Notes: a model not told the origin generated them from the letters alone. Shown: positions 25,195-35,467, counted from the stretch's first letter. The stretch: DNA of 64,000 nt from Parvularculaceae bacterium (GCA_013389105.1 JACADZ010000078.1:124001-188000), one strand, 5' to 3'. Numbers and translations are program-made.

Positions 25195-26340
25195 ATGCGC
25201 TTCACCTTCCGCACCGTTCCCTCCATCATCTTCGAGACCGGGGCCTCCGCGCGCCTAGGCGACATCGTCAAGTCGCGGATGATGCGGCCCGTCGTCGTCA
25301 CCGACCAGGGCATCGTGAAGGCTGGACTCATCCAGCCCGCGCTGCAGAGTCTGAATAAGGCGGGGCTCGATTATCATCTCTTCGACAGGATCGAGGCCGA
25401 CCCGCCGGCGCGCGTCGTTCGTCAGTCCGTCGACATCGCGCGCGCGCACAAGGCCGACGGCGTCATAGGCTTCGGCGGCGGCTCGTCGATGGACACGGCG
25501 AAGGTGATCGCCGTGCTCCTCAACTCGACACAGCGGCTCGAAGACATTTACGGCACGGACAACGTCAAGGGCGGGCGCAGCGCCCTCGCGCTCATTCCCA
25601 CGACGGCGGGGACAGGATCGGAAGTGACCGACATCGCCGTCGTCACCACCGACGGCGACCAGAAAATCGGCATCCTCGGCGATCAGCTTTTCGCTGATGT
25701 CGCCATTCTCGATCCCGCTCTCACCTACGGCCTGCCGCGCCATGTGACGGCCGCGACGGGCGTCGACGCCATGGTGCACGCGATCGAGGCCTACACGAAC
25801 CGTCACCGCAAGAACCCGGTCTCCGACGCCCTCGCGCGCGAGGCGCTGCGGCTCCTGTCGCGGAACATCATCGCCGCCTGCGAGACGCCCGGCGACGCGG
25901 TCGTTCGCGCTAACATGCTGCTCGGCGCCATGCTCGCGGGACAGGCGTTTACCAACTCGCCCGTCGGCGCCGTGCACGGAATGGCCTATCCTTTGGGCGC
26001 GCTCTTCCACATCCCGCACGGGGCGTCGAACGCGCTGATGCTCGAGCCGGTGCTGAAGTTCAATCTATCGGCGGCGGCGCCGCTCTACGCCGAACTTGGC
26101 GACGTTATCGGCGCCAACGCCACCGGCGGTTTCGCCGAACGCGCCGCCGCCTTCATCGACCGACTGATGGAGATCGTCGCTGCGACCGGAGTCGAGCGCC
26201 GCCTCTCGAAACTCGGCATTTCTCACAACGATCTCCCGCGCATGGCCGAGGACGCGATGAAGGCGCAGCGCGTTATGCAGAACAACCCGCGCGAAGTGAC
26301 GTATGAGGCGGCTTTGACGATGTATGGCGAAGTGCTTTAG
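25195..26340 (+). CDS. Iron-containing alcohol dehydrogenase
   Basis: 381 residues. The NAD(P)-binding signature GVIGFGGGSSMDTAKV is followed by TTAGTGSEVTDIAVV. The metal site residues are visible in VDAMVHAIEAYTNRHRKNPV (Asp and His supplied nearby) and GAVHGMAYPLGALFHIPHG (two His). The group III Fe-ADH family reduces aldehydes or oxidises alcohols and hydroxy acids; substrate unknown. I chose the ATG at 25195, ten bases after the RidA stop; an in-frame upstream start would overlap ridA. Confidence 0.92.
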   Translation: MRFTFRTVPSIIFETGASARLGDIVKSRMMRPVVVTDQGIVKAGLIQPALQSLNKAGLDYHLFDRIEADPPARVVRQSVDIARAHKADGVIGFGGGSSMDTAKVIAVLLNSTQRLEDIYGTDNVKGGRSALALIPTTAGTGSEVTDIAVVTTDGDQKIGILGDQLFADVAILDPALTYGLPRHVTAATGVDAMVHAIEAYTNRHRKNPVSDALAREALRLLSRNIIAACETPGDAVVRANMLLGAMLAGQAFTNSPVGAVHGMAYPLGALFHIPHGASNALMLEPVLKFNLSAAAPLYAELGDVIGANATGGFAERAAAFIDRLMEIVAATGVERRLSKLGISHNDLPRMAEDAMKAQRVMQNNPREVTYEAALTMYGEVL

Positions 26341-26382
26341 CTCGCGCCGCCTCTTGCCCGCTCGCCGTTTAACCAGTCATTC

Positions 26383-26799
26383 ATGAGCCGCTCCTCATAC
26401 CCCCACATCCTCCCCATCCAGACCCGCTGGGCGGATAACGACGTCTACGGACATGTGAACAACGTCGCCTATTACGGCTATTTCGACACCATCGTGAACG
26501 CGTATCTCATCGCCTCAGGCGCTCTCGACCTCCACACCGGGGCCGTCATCGGCCTAGTCGTAGAAACGGGGTGTCGCTATTTTGCGCCGCTCGCCTTTCC
26601 CGAACAGCTCGAAGGGGCCTTGCGGGTCGCGAAGATCGGCAATTCCTCGGTGCGCTATGAACTCGCGATCTTCAGGGCCGGGGACGACAAGCCCGCCGCC
26701 GAGGGTCATTTCGTCCATGTCTATGTGGATCGTGAAACCCGCCGGCCGACGACTTTGCCCGACAAATTCCGCGCCGCTCTCGAACCGGTCCGCGTCTGA
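26383..26799 (+). CDS. Acyl-CoA thioesterase, 4HBT hotdog family
   Basis: 138 residues of the single hotdog fold. [20 protein letters not shown] contains the 4HBT catalytic Asp and the helix that follows it, as in YbgC/4-hydroxybenzoyl-CoA thioesterases. [19 protein letters not shown] is a typical second strand region. It probably hydrolyses short or branched acyl-CoA, consistent with the acyl-CoA genes that follow. It is convergent with the membrane protein gene at 26824. Confidence 0.9.
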   Translation: MSRSSYPHILPIQTRWADNDVYGHVNNVAYYGYFDTIVNAYLIASGALDLHTGAVIGLVVETGCRYFAPLAFPEQLEGALRVAKIGNSSVRYELAIFRAGDDKPAAEGHFVHVYVDRETRRPTTLPDKFRAALEPVRV

Positions 26800-26823
26800 C
26801 GGGATCGCGCTCTGCCGCGGTTC

Positions 26824-27312
26824 TCAACCGGCAGCGGCCTCGATGAGGCCCAGAACGTAAGAGAGCGCGAAGGGTGAAACTGCGGCAGTCGCAACGATCG
26901 CCATGTTGCGTATAGCGGACCGCGATATGAAAGGCCGTCCGTCGCGGCGTCCGCCCGCCTGGCGGACTCCCATAAACGCGAGTCGGACCGCCCCGGCGAC
27001 GGCGGACGCGAGCATGAACAGCAGAACTGGGAAAAGATAGGCCATGCCGGCAGGGCCCATTTTCTCTGCGGCGCCGACGGCCTCTAGCCCGATGAGAACG
27101 CCGACAAAGGCGATGACGAAGGCCACCGACATCTGCGCGGCGAATGCCCACCAGTCGCGCGAGAGAACCGAAAGTATCGGCAGCGCCGCCGCATAGCCGA
27201 CCATGGGCAGAACGACGGCCTCGCCCGCGCCGTCACGATAGACGGCGAGCGCCGCCGCGGCGACCGCAGCGAACAGCGCCGTCAAAACCCAAGGCACGCC
27301 CGCGCCGAACAT
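26824..27312 (-). CDS. Integral membrane protein, unknown
   Basis: 162 residues with five hydrophobic segments (VPWVLTALFAAVAAAALAVY, LPMVGYAAALPILSVL, FVIAFVGVLIGLEAVG, YLFPVLLFMLASAVAGAVRL, MAIVATAAVSPFALSYVLGL) and a basic loop before the last. No family is recognised and no catalytic motif stands out. It is single, between two convergent/divergent neighbours. The 130-base gap to 27444 should hold divergent promoters for it and for liuB. Confidence 0.68.
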   Translation of the reverse strand: MFGAGVPWVLTALFAAVAAAALAVYRDGAGEAVVLPMVGYAAALPILSVLSRDWWAFAAQMSVAFVIAFVGVLIGLEAVGAAEKMGPAGMAYLFPVLLFMLASAVAGAVRLAFMGVRQAGGRRDGRPFISRSAIRNMAIVATAAVSPFALSYVLGLIEAAAG

Positions 27313-27443
27313 GGCGACCCCCGCTGCGGGCCTATCCCGCCCGTTACTGCGTTTAGCATGAGACCGGCGGCCTGGCGACCTTCCGCCCGCCGTCGGGCTC
27401 TGTTAGACGAAAATAAACGCTGAGGAAGCGCTCCCGCTCGCCC

Positions 27444-29048
27444 ATGCCTGTCATCCAGTCGAAGATCGATACGCGTTCTGATGGTTTTGCCGCCAACGCC
27501 GCCGCCATGCGGAAACTCGTCGCCGAGCTGAAGGCGAACGCCGCGAAGATCGCGGCGGGCGGCGGGGAGCGTTATGCGGCGCGACACAAGGAGCGGGGCA
27601 AGCTGCTCGCGCGCGAGCGCATCGAGCGCTTGCTTGATCCCGGCGCGCCGTTTCTCGAACTTGGCAATTTCGCCGCCTTCGGCATGTATTCGGGCGACGT
27701 CAACGCCGCCGGGATCGTCACCGGGATCGGGAGGATCGAGGGCGTCGAGTGCATGATCGTCGCCAACGACCCGACGGTCAAAGGCGGCACCTATCACCCG
27801 ATGACGGTGAAGAAGCACCTGCGCGCGCAGGAGATCGCCGGGGAGAACCGGCTCCCCTGCGTCTATCTTGTCGAGTCGGGCGGCGCGTTCCTCCCCATGC
27901 AGGACGAGGTTTTTCCGGATAAGGACGATTTCGGGCGAATCTTCTACAACCAGGCCAATCTCTCCGCCGCCGGCATCCCCCAGATTGCGGTGGTGCATGG
28001 CTCCTGCACGGCCGGCGGCGCCTATGTGCCGGCGATGTCGGACGAGGCGATCATCGTGCGCCGTCAGGGCACGATTTTTCTCGGCGGCCCGCCGCTCGTC
28101 AAAGCCGCGACCGGCGAGATCGTCAGCGCTGAGGACCTAGGCGGCGGCGACGTGCATACGCGCCAGTCGGGCGTCGCCGACCATCTCGCCGAGGACGACG
28201 ACCATGCGCTGGGCCTCGCTCGCGCTATTGTCTCGCGCCTCAACTGGCGTAAACTTGGCGTACTGACAACCGCCGCGCCGGCGCCGCCCGCCTATGACGC
28301 GGAGGAGATCTACGGCGTCGTCGAGCAGGATATCCGCAAGCCCTATGATGCGCGCGAGATCATCGCGCGCATGGTGGACGCGTCGCGCTTCGACGAATTC
28401 AAGCCGCTCTACGGGTCGACGCTGGTGACGGGGTTCGCGCATCTGCACGGCTTTCCCGTGGGCGTGCTCGCCAATAACGGCATCCTGTTTTCGGAAAGCG
28501 CGGTCAAAGGCGCGCATTTCATCGAGCTCTGCTGCCAGCGCGGCGTGCCGCTCGTCTTTCTGCAGAACATCACCGGCTTCATGGTCGGCAGGGCGGCGGA
28601 AGCGGGCGGCATCGCCAAGGACGGCGCCAAGCTCGTCACTGCGGTCGCGACGGCGCGGGTGCCGAAATTCACGGTGATCGTCGGCGGCTCCTACGGCGCC
28701 GGCAATTACGGCATGTGCGGGCGCGCCTATTCCCCGCGCTTCCTTTTCATGTGGCCGAACGCGCGCATCTCGGTGATGGGCGGCGAGCAGGCGGCGAGCG
28801 TGCTCGCGACCGTCCGCCGCGAGGGCCTCCGCGCCAGCGAAGAATGGCCGCCGGCGGAGGAGGAAAAGTTCAAAAACGAGATCCGCGCGAATTACGACGC
28901 GCAGGGCTCGCCCTATTACTCTTCAGCCCGCCTCTGGGACGACGGCGTCATCGACCCGGCGCAGACGCGCGACGTACTGGGGCTTTGCATCTCCGCGTCG
29001 CTGAACGCCGCGATTGAGCCGACGAAGTTCGGCGTGTTCAGGATGTGA
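27444..29048 (+). CDS. liuB: 3-methylcrotonyl-CoA carboxylase, carboxyltransferase subunit
   Basis: 534 residues, the usual length. This beta subunit moves CO2 from carboxybiotin to 3-methylcrotonyl-CoA in leucine/isovalerate breakdown. [58 protein letters not shown] and [18 protein letters not shown]-type segments (28677-28735) mark the MCC rather than the propionyl-CoA carboxylase type. It is first of a cluster with liuC, a GNAT gene, liuD and liuE. No isovaleryl-CoA dehydrogenase (liuA) or MerR-type regulator precedes it in this window. Confidence 0.93.
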   Translation: MPVIQSKIDTRSDGFAANAAAMRKLVAELKANAAKIAAGGGERYAARHKERGKLLARERIERLLDPGAPFLELGNFAAFGMYSGDVNAAGIVTGIGRIEGVECMIVANDPTVKGGTYHPMTVKKHLRAQEIAGENRLPCVYLVESGGAFLPMQDEVFPDKDDFGRIFYNQANLSAAGIPQIAVVHGSCTAGGAYVPAMSDEAIIVRRQGTIFLGGPPLVKAATGEIVSAEDLGGGDVHTRQSGVADHLAEDDDHALGLARAIVSRLNWRKLGVLTTAAPAPPAYDAEEIYGVVEQDIRKPYDAREIIARMVDASRFDEFKPLYGSTLVTGFAHLHGFPVGVLANNGILFSESAVKGAHFIELCCQRGVPLVFLQNITGFMVGRAAEAGGIAKDGAKLVTAVATARVPKFTVIVGGSYGAGNYGMCGRAYSPRFLFMWPNARISVMGGEQAASVLATVRREGLRASEEWPPAEEEKFKNEIRANYDAQGSPYYSSARLWDDGVIDPAQTRDVLGLCISASLNAAIEPTKFGVFRM

Positions 29049-29056
29049 GGGAGCCA

Positions 29057-29842
29057 ATGGCGCCTGTTCTTCTCACCACCATCGATAACCGCGGCGTCGC
29101 GCGGCTCACCATGAACCGCCCGGAAGTCCGCAACGCCTTCAACGAGGCGCTGATCGGCGCGATCTGCGATCAGGCGGCTAAGCTTTCGACCGACCAGAAC
29201 GTACGCGTCATCGTCATCACCGGCGCAGGGTCCACGTTCTGCGCCGGCGCCGATCTCGACATGATGCGCCGCGTCGCCGATTACTCGCCCCAGGAGAACA
29301 AGGACGACGCGCGCCGCCTCGCGCACATGCTGCATTCGATCTATTCCTGCGAAAAACCGACCATCGCGCTCGTGAACGGCGCGGCGATGGGGGGCGGCGT
29401 CGGCATTCTCGCCGCCTGCGATATCGCCATCGCCGCCGAGGACGCCGTATTCGGCCTTACGGAAGTCAAGGTCGGGCTTATCCCCGCCGTCATCTCGCCC
29501 TTCGTCATGCGCGCCATGGGAACGCGCCAGGCGCGGCGCTTCTTCATGACCGGCGAGCGCTTCGACGCCGAGACGGCGCGGCGCATTTCGCTCGTGCACA
29601 TGGTGGCGCTCGGGAGCCAGCTCGAAGCGACGCTCGAGGCCGTCATCAAGGACCTGCTCGCGAGCGGCCCGGGCGCGCAGAAGGAAGTGAAGGAACTCAT
29701 TCGCGCGGTCGCCTTCCAGCCGGTCGATGAACGCACCATGGAGGATACGGCGACCCGCATCGCTCGCGTGCGCTCGAGTCCGGAAGGGCGGGAGGGCGTC
29801 CTCGCCTTTCTTGAGAAGCGGAAACCCGATTGGGCGAGATAG
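29057..29842 (+). CDS. liuC: Methylglutaconyl-CoA hydratase (enoyl-CoA hydratase family)
   Basis: 261 residues of the crotonase fold: GAGSTFCAGADLDMMRRVAD forms the first oxyanion-hole loop and LVNGAAMGGGVGILAACDIA the second, with FGLTEVKVGLIPAVISPFV beyond. In this cluster it should hydrate 3-methylglutaconyl-CoA to HMG-CoA. A GTG at 29045 overlaps the liuB stop, but GAGGGAG sits just upstream of the ATG at 29057, so I chose the latter. The assignment to liuC relies on context, since crotonases are hard to tell apart. Confidence 0.87.
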   Translation: MAPVLLTTIDNRGVARLTMNRPEVRNAFNEALIGAICDQAAKLSTDQNVRVIVITGAGSTFCAGADLDMMRRVADYSPQENKDDARRLAHMLHSIYSCEKPTIALVNGAAMGGGVGILAACDIAIAAEDAVFGLTEVKVGLIPAVISPFVMRAMGTRQARRFFMTGERFDAETARRISLVHMVALGSQLEATLEAVIKDLLASGPGAQKEVKELIRAVAFQPVDERTMEDTATRIARVRSSPEGREGVLAFLEKRKPDWAR

Positions 29843-30342
29843 TTCTGATCCGCCGTGCCGAGCTCCTCGACCGAGCGGCGGCGCTCGCTGTCGTGGCCAG
29901 CGCCTTCGGCCGGGAGGACGAGGCGCGCCTCGTCGAGCGGATGTGGGCGGCCAAGGCGATCGAATTCGAGATCGTCGCAGCGGCGAATGAGAAGATTGTC
30001 GGCTACTGCGCCTGCTCGGCCGTGACGATCGATCCGCCGGTCGAGTTCCGCGTGCTCGGGCTCGCGCCGTTGGCCGTAACGCCGGCGCGGCAGAAACAGG
30101 GGGTCGGCTCGGCGCTGGTCGAACGGATGCTGGAGGACGTCCGCCGGGCGGGAGCGGGCGCCGTCGTGCTGCTGGGGCATCCGCGGTATTATCCCCGGTT
30201 CAAATTCGTTCCGGCCGCGACCAAGAACGTGCGATGGGACGTGCGCGACGCCAAGGAGGCCTTCCAGATGATCGAGTTCGCGGCGGTCTTTGACGGCAGG
30301 CCGCGCGTCGTGAGCTATCATCCGGCGCTCGGAGGCTTATGA
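29830..30342 (+). CDS. GNAT family N-acetyltransferase
   Basis: 170 residues of the YhbS-like GNAT type: the acetyl-CoA loop VTPARQKQGVGSALVERMLE and VLLGHPRYYPRFKFVPA are clear. Substrate unknown. The reading frame opens with TTG at 29830, overlapping the liuC stop; no ATG lies nearby, so TTG is the likely start. It sits inside the Liu cluster between liuC and liuD and is probably cotranscribed, an insertion without a known role in leucine breakdown. Confidence 0.82.
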   Translation: MGEIVLIRRAELLDRAAALAVVASAFGREDEARLVERMWAAKAIEFEIVAAANEKIVGYCACSAVTIDPPVEFRVLGLAPLAVTPARQKQGVGSALVERMLEDVRRAGAGAVVLLGHPRYYPRFKFVPAATKNVRWDVRDAKEAFQMIEFAAVFDGRPRVVSYHPALGGL

Positions 30343-30492
30343 GCAGCTTGTTCCGTATGCGAATGGACGCTCAACGGCCGATGGCGGCTGCATCCGCCCC
30401 TCTCGCCCTGTGGGGGCAAGCGGAGGAGGTGGCCGGGCATCGGAGGAAGTCCGCTCGGTTGAAAGCGAGGACCGCCCGCCGAGAGAGCGCCC

Positions 30493-32511
30493 ATGTTTCG
30501 TAAGATCCTCATCGCCAATCGCGGCGAGATCGCCATTCGCGTCGCGAAAACGGCGCGGCGGCTCGGGATCGCGGCCGTCGCGGTCTATTCGGACGCGGAC
30601 GAAAGCGCCCCGCATGCGCGCTTCTGCGACGAGGCGATCCGTATCGGCGGCCCTAAACCCGCCGACAGCTACCTGCGGATCGATCGCATCATCGACGCCT
30701 GCGTGAAGTCGGGCGCTGACGCCGTGCATCCCGGCTACGGCTTTCTTTCCGAGAACGCCGAGTTCGCCGAGGCGCTGGAGAAAGCCGGCATCGTCTTCAT
30801 CGGGCCGACGGCGCAATCAATCCGCGCCATGGGCTCGAAATCGGCGGCGAAGGACCTGATGGAGAAAGCCGGCGTGCCGACGACTCCCGGCTATCAGGGC
30901 GCAGACCAGTCGCTCGACGTCTTCCGCCGCGAATGCGCGCGCATCGGCTACCCGGTCCTACTGAAGGCGACCGCCGGCGGCGGCGGCAAGGGCATGAAGA
31001 TCGCGGCGCGCGAGGCCGATCTCGCCGAGGCGCTGGCGAGCGCGCAGCGCGAAGGCAAGAACTCGTTCGGCGACGATCGCGTGCTAGTTGAAAAATACGT
31101 GCCGCGCGCGAGGCACCTCGAAGTCCAGATCGTCGGCGACGGAAAGGGCGAGGTCGTTCACTTCTTTGAGCGCGACTGTTCGGTACAGCGCCGCCACCAA
31201 AAGATCATTGAGGAGGCGCCGGCTCCGCGCCTCCCCGCCGATGTGCGCCGGCGCCTGCACGAGATCGGCGTCAACGCCGGCAAAGCGGTCCAGTACCGCG
31301 GAGCCGGCACGGTCGAATGCCTCTATGACGGCGGCGCCAACGTCTATTTCATGGAGATGAACACCCGCCTGCAGGTCGAGCACCCGGTCACCGAGATGAT
31401 CACCGGCGTCGATCTCGTCGAATGGCAGATTCGCGTCGCGGCCGGCGAGGGCCTGCCCTTGAAGCAGGACGACATCCACGAGCGCGGCCACGCGTTCGAG
31501 GCGCGGCTCTACGCCGAAGACCCCGACAACAGTTTCGCGCCGTCGATCGGTAGGCTGACGACCCTTCGCCTGTCCGACCAAGCGCGCGTCGATTCCGGGG
31601 TCGAGGAGGGACAGGAGATCACGCCCTACTACGACCCGATGATCGCCAAGATCATCACGCACGGGGCCTCGCGCGTCGAGGCTCTCGGCAGGATGCGCGC
31701 GGCGTTGCGCGAGACGCGCGTCGCCGGCGTCGAAACCAACGCGTGCTTCTTGCACGCGCTCTGCGCCGATGGCGATTTCGCGAGCGGCGACGTCTCCACG
31801 AAATACATCGACGAGCATCCTGATGGGCTGTTTGCACGACCGGCGGCCGACGCGCGGGTCTACGGAGCGGCGCTCCTGGCGAGGCATTTGGCGGCGCGCG
31901 CAGGCGGCGCCGATCCGTGGGGCGCTCTCACGGGTTTCCGCCTGAACAAGGCCGCGAAGGCGATCTACTGGATCGACGTCGATGGCGCCCCAGCCATCGC
32001 CCGGCTTTTCCGCCACGGCCAAGCGCTCGACATCGAGATCGAACCGCGCGCGACCGCGGCCGCGCGAAAGGAAGGCAAGGGCGGCGGCGAGTCCATGCGG
32101 TTTTCCGTTGCGATGCCCTCTCCCCCCGCTCATCCCGGCGGGGTTGGGCTTCGCTTATCCATCAACGGCGAGGCCTTCGACGCCTTCGTCGCGCCGCATG
32201 GCGGGAAGCATCGCGTCTTCATCGGCGCCGAGAGCTGGGATGTTTCGTTCCCCGATCCGCTCTCCGGCGCCGGCGGCCATCACTCTGTGGAAGGCTCCCT
32301 CGTCGCGCCGATGCCGGGGGTCGTGACTCTCCTCAAGGCGAAGCCCGGCGAGGCGGTCGCCGCCGGCGCCGTGCTCATGGTCATGGAAGCGATGAAAATG
32401 GAGCACGCCATCAAGGCCCCGCACGACGGAACCATCAAGGCGTTCCGCTTCAAGGCCGGCGATCAGGTGAGGCAAGGCGACATGCTGGTCGAGTTCGAAG
32501 AGACGGCGTAG
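30493..32511 (+). CDS. liuD: 3-methylcrotonyl-CoA carboxylase, biotin subunit
   Basis: 672 residues. The biotin carboxylase domain (about 1-450) opens MFRKILIANRGEIAIRVAKT and has KATAGGGGKGMKIAARE (ATP loop) and MEMNTRLQVEHPVTEMITG. A middle domain follows. The biotinyl domain ends the protein with VMEAMKMEHAIKAPHDG, where Lys635 of AMKM carries biotin. It charges biotin with CO2 for LiuB. The 150-base gap before it, after the GNAT gene, shows no clear promoter or terminator. Confidence 0.94.
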   Translation: MFRKILIANRGEIAIRVAKTARRLGIAAVAVYSDADESAPHARFCDEAIRIGGPKPADSYLRIDRIIDACVKSGADAVHPGYGFLSENAEFAEALEKAGIVFIGPTAQSIRAMGSKSAAKDLMEKAGVPTTPGYQGADQSLDVFRRECARIGYPVLLKATAGGGGKGMKIAAREADLAEALASAQREGKNSFGDDRVLVEKYVPRARHLEVQIVGDGKGEVVHFFERDCSVQRRHQKIIEEAPAPRLPADVRRRLHEIGVNAGKAVQYRGAGTVECLYDGGANVYFMEMNTRLQVEHPVTEMITGVDLVEWQIRVAAGEGLPLKQDDIHERGHAFEARLYAEDPDNSFAPSIGRLTTLRLSDQARVDSGVEEGQEITPYYDPMIAKIITHGASRVEALGRMRAALRETRVAGVETNACFLHALCADGDFASGDVSTKYIDEHPDGLFARPAADARVYGAALLARHLAARAGGADPWGALTGFRLNKAAKAIYWIDVDGAPAIARLFRHGQALDIEIEPRATAAARKEGKGGGESMRFSVAMPSPPAHPGGVGLRLSINGEAFDAFVAPHGGKHRVFIGAESWDVSFPDPLSGAGGHHSVEGSLVAPMPGVVTLLKAKPGEAVAAGAVLMVMEAMKMEHAIKAPHDGTIKAFRFKAGDQVRQGDMLVEFEETA

Positions 32512-32520
32512 ACTCGCGTC

Positions 32521-33417
32521 ATGGCGGCCGCGGTCAACATCGTCGAAGTCGGGCCGCGCGACGGGCTCCAGAACGAGAAGGAGATCGTCAGCGTCGGGAC
32601 CAAGGTCACGCTGATCGAGCGGCTGGCGTCGGCTGGAGCAAGAAGCGTCGAGGCCGGCGCGTTCGTGTCGCCGAAATGGATTCCGCAGATGGCGGCGACC
32701 GACGAGGTGATGGCGGCGATCAGACGAAAGCCCGGCGTCTCCTATCCTGTTCTGACTCCCAACCTGAAGGGCTACGAGGGCGCGCGCGCCGCGAAGGCGG
32801 ATACGGTCGCGGTGTTCGGCGCGGCCTCGGAAGCTTTCAGCCGGAAGAACATCAACTGCTCCGTCGCCGAGAGCATCGAGCGCTTCAAACCGGTCTTCGA
32901 GGCGGCGAAGGCGGAAGGCGTTCGCGTCCGCGGTTACGTCTCCTGCGTGCTCGGCTGTCCTTATGAGGGACGGATTCCCGTCCGAAACGTCGTGCGCATC
33001 GCCAAGGCGCTTTACGACCTTGGCGCCTATGAAATCTCGCTCGGCGACACCATCGGCGTCGGCACGCCGAGAGAGACCAAGGCGATTCTGAGCGCCGTGG
33101 CGGGAGAGGTTCCCGTCGCAAAGCTCGCTGGCCACTATCACGACACCTACGGTCAGGCGCTCGCCAACATCTGGGCGTCGCTGGAAGGAGGCGTCGCGAC
33201 CTTCGATTCTTCCGTCTCCGGCCTCGGCGGCTGCCCTTACGCCAAAGGCGCGTCCGGCAATGTCGCGACGGAGGACGTCGTCTATTCGCTGCACCAGTCC
33301 GGCCTTGCGACCGGAATCGATCTCGACGCGCTCATCGAGACGAGCCTCTGGATCTCCGAAAAGCTCGGCCGCCGCCCGCAATCGAAAGTGACGCTGGCGC
33401 GCATGCCGAAGGCATAG
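32521..33417 (+). CDS. liuE: Hydroxymethylglutaryl-CoA lyase
   Basis: 298 residues of the HMGL-like TIM barrel. EVGPRDGLQNEKEIVS is the N-terminal signature with the catalytic Arg-Asp, GHYHDTYGQALANI holds the metal-binding His pair, and SSVSGLGGCPYAKGASGNVA contains the active-site Cys loop. It splits HMG-CoA to acetyl-CoA and acetoacetate, the last step of leucine breakdown. It starts nine bases after liuD and is convergent with the ligase gene at 33492. Confidence 0.94.
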   Translation: MAAAVNIVEVGPRDGLQNEKEIVSVGTKVTLIERLASAGARSVEAGAFVSPKWIPQMAATDEVMAAIRRKPGVSYPVLTPNLKGYEGARAAKADTVAVFGAASEAFSRKNINCSVAESIERFKPVFEAAKAEGVRVRGYVSCVLGCPYEGRIPVRNVVRIAKALYDLGAYEISLGDTIGVGTPRETKAILSAVAGEVPVAKLAGHYHDTYGQALANIWASLEGGVATFDSSVSGLGGCPYAKGASGNVATEDVVYSLHQSGLATGIDLDALIETSLWISEKLGRRPQSKVTLARMPKA

Positions 33418-33491
33418 CGGACATCATCACAGGGCGCGAAGCGGCCGGACTTACGGATCGGACCGCCGCGGGTTCCAGGTCCTTCCCGCCC

Positions 33492-35096
33492 TCAGCCTGG
33501 CAGCTTGTAGTCCTGAAACATCTTGCGGAGCTCCGTCTTCAGCACCTTGCCGGTGGCGCCGAGCGGCAACTCCTTCACGAATTCAACGGCGTCGGGCCAG
33601 GCGATCTTGTCGAGCTTGTCCCTGAGAAACGCCTTGATGTCGTCCGGAGACGGATTATGCCCTTCGCGCTTCACAACGATGAGGAGCGGGCGCTCCTGCC
33701 ACTTCGGATGAGGAACGCCGATGACGCCGGCCTGCGCGACGCCGGGATGCAGCATGGCGGCGTTCTCGACTTCGATTGACGAAACCCACTCGCCGCCGGT
33801 CTTGATGACGTCCTTGGCGCGATCGGTGATGCGCATGAAGGCGTCGCCGTCGATGGCGGCGACGTCCCCGGTGTCGAACCAGCCATCCGCGGTCAGCGTA
33901 GCCGACTCGGCCTTGTAATAGTCCTTGACGATCCACGGCCCGCGCACCTGGAGACGTCCCTCCGCGACGCCGTCATGGGGTAGAACATGGCCGTCTTCCG
34001 AGACGATTCGCATGTCGACGAACGGCATGGCGCGGCCGGCTTTAAGTTGAACCGGCAGGCGCTCTTCAAGCGGAAGCGCGCGAATATGCGGGGGCAGATG
34101 ATTGACCGTGCCGAGCGGGCTCATTTCGGTCATGCCCCAGCCTTGCTGCAGTTCGATGCCGAGTTTCTCATAGGCGCGGATGAGCGCCTCCGGCAGCGCC
34201 GAGCCGCCGCACAGCCCCTTCTTCAGATGCGGCAGCGCTTTGCCGGTCTTCTCCATATACTGAAGCAGCGCGAGCCACACCGTCGGCACGCCGAGCGAAT
34301 AGGCGACCTTCTCCTGGTCAAGGAGTTCGAAAAGGCTCTCGCCGTCGAGCTTCGGTCCGGGCAGGACCAGCTTGAGCCCGCCCATCATCGCCGAATAGGT
34401 GATGTTCCAGGCGTTAACGTGGAACATCGGAACGACGGGGAGGACGACATCGCCTTCCTTGCAGCCGAGCGCCGTCGGCAGGAGGCTGCAGATCGTCTGC
34501 AGCACGAGCGCGCGGTGCGAATAGAGAACGCCCTTGGGGTTGCCGGTCGTGCCGGACGTGTAGCACATCGTGACGGCCGTATTCTCGTCGAACTCGGGCC
34601 AGTCGATGCGCGTCGACTGGCCGGCGATCAGCGACTCGTAACTCTGCACGCCGGCGGTATTCGCGTCCTCGGAAAGCGCGATGAAGGTCCTGACCGATTT
34701 GAGTTTGGGGCGAAGGGCGGCGACCAACGGCGCGAAGGTCGAATCGTAGAAGAGATAGGCGTCTTCCGCATGGTTGACGACGAAGGCGGCGTTGTCGGGC
34801 CCGAGACGTGGATTGACCGTGTGGAGCACGGCGCCGATCCCGCCAACGGCATAGTACATCTCGAACTGGCGATACGTGTTCCAGCCGATGACGCCAACCC
34901 GATCGCCCTTGCGAACTCCCATCTCCCGCAATGCATGAGCGAGCTGCGCGATGCGCCGACCCGCTTCGCCGATCGTATAGCGGTGAATAGGACCTTCGAC
35001 AGTACGCGTGACGATCTCCGTCGCGTGGTAGGTGCGCAGCGCATGCTTCAGAATCTCCGTTGTCAGCAGCGGACGATCCATCATCAGGCCCAGCAT
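33492..35096 (-). CDS. Acyl-CoA synthetase (AMP-forming), DmdB-like
   Basis: 534 residues of the ANL superfamily. [20 protein letters not shown] is the P-loop, [14 protein letters not shown] the adenine-binding motif, and [20 protein letters not shown] with [17 protein letters not shown] the hinge and A8 region. [18 protein letters not shown] supplies the catalytic Lys. The start ([20 protein letters not shown]) and length match medium-chain acyl-CoA ligases that include DmdB (methylmercaptopropionate-CoA ligase). AGGAGA precedes the ATG. The substrate is undecided; it lies between the Liu cluster and sqdB. Confidence 0.9.
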   Translation of the reverse strand: MLGLMMDRPLLTTEILKHALRTYHATEIVTRTVEGPIHRYTIGEAGRRIAQLAHALREMGVRKGDRVGVIGWNTYRQFEMYYAVGGIGAVLHTVNPRLGPDNAAFVVNHAEDAYLFYDSTFAPLVAALRPKLKSVRTFIALSEDANTAGVQSYESLIAGQSTRIDWPEFDENTAVTMCYTSGTTGNPKGVLYSHRALVLQTICSLLPTALGCKEGDVVLPVVPMFHVNAWNITYSAMMGGLKLVLPGPKLDGESLFELLDQEKVAYSLGVPTVWLALLQYMEKTGKALPHLKKGLCGGSALPEALIRAYEKLGIELQQGWGMTEMSPLGTVNHLPPHIRALPLEERLPVQLKAGRAMPFVDMRIVSEDGHVLPHDGVAEGRLQVRGPWIVKDYYKAESATLTADGWFDTGDVAAIDGDAFMRITDRAKDVIKTGGEWVSSIEVENAAMLHPGVAQAGVIGVPHPKWQERPLLIVVKREGHNPSPDDIKAFLRDKLDKIAWPDAVEFVKELPLGATGKVLKTELRKMFQDYKLPG

Positions 35097-35467
35097 CGCG
35101 TCTCTCCTGTTGGCGTTCTCGCCAATATCCGGAAAGGAGGGGCGGCGGTCAAATCCGGGCGGCAGGGCGAGGCGCCGCCCTCAAGACTGAGCCTTCTGGC
35201 CGACCGTTGCTCGCATGGCGGGACCCCAACGACGCCACGGCGGGCCGCCGGGTCCGAGCGACCTTGCCGGAGCCTCGCCGCCGCCGGGCGGCGGCCGCCG
35301 ACTGATGGCGCGCATACTGACGAACTCGGCAGAGCTTCGGCCCGCCGACAGATGGGCCTTGCCGACGCTTGGCGGACATGCGCCTTGCGCCCAGCCCGGG
35401 GGGTTTCTAAAGACACCGCCGAAGGCGGGCGGCCTCGGGGCTTGCCGGGCATGGCGGCGAGGGCGGC
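35097..35467. other. Intergenic region between acyl-CoA ligase and sqdB
   Basis: 371 bases between divergent genes. Open frames here have no codon pattern or motif that supports a gene. A near-perfect inverted repeat, GCCGCCGCC-G-GGCGGCGGC (35277-35295), lies in the middle. No riboswitch or small RNA was recognised. Promoters for both genes should be here but none has a clear -35/-10. Confidence 0.6.

Noticed and set aside
30343-30492. RNase P-like or riboswitch element before liuD
   Set aside because: GGAGGAAGTCCGC looks slightly like the RNase P core, but the rest of the RNA and its pairing are absent.
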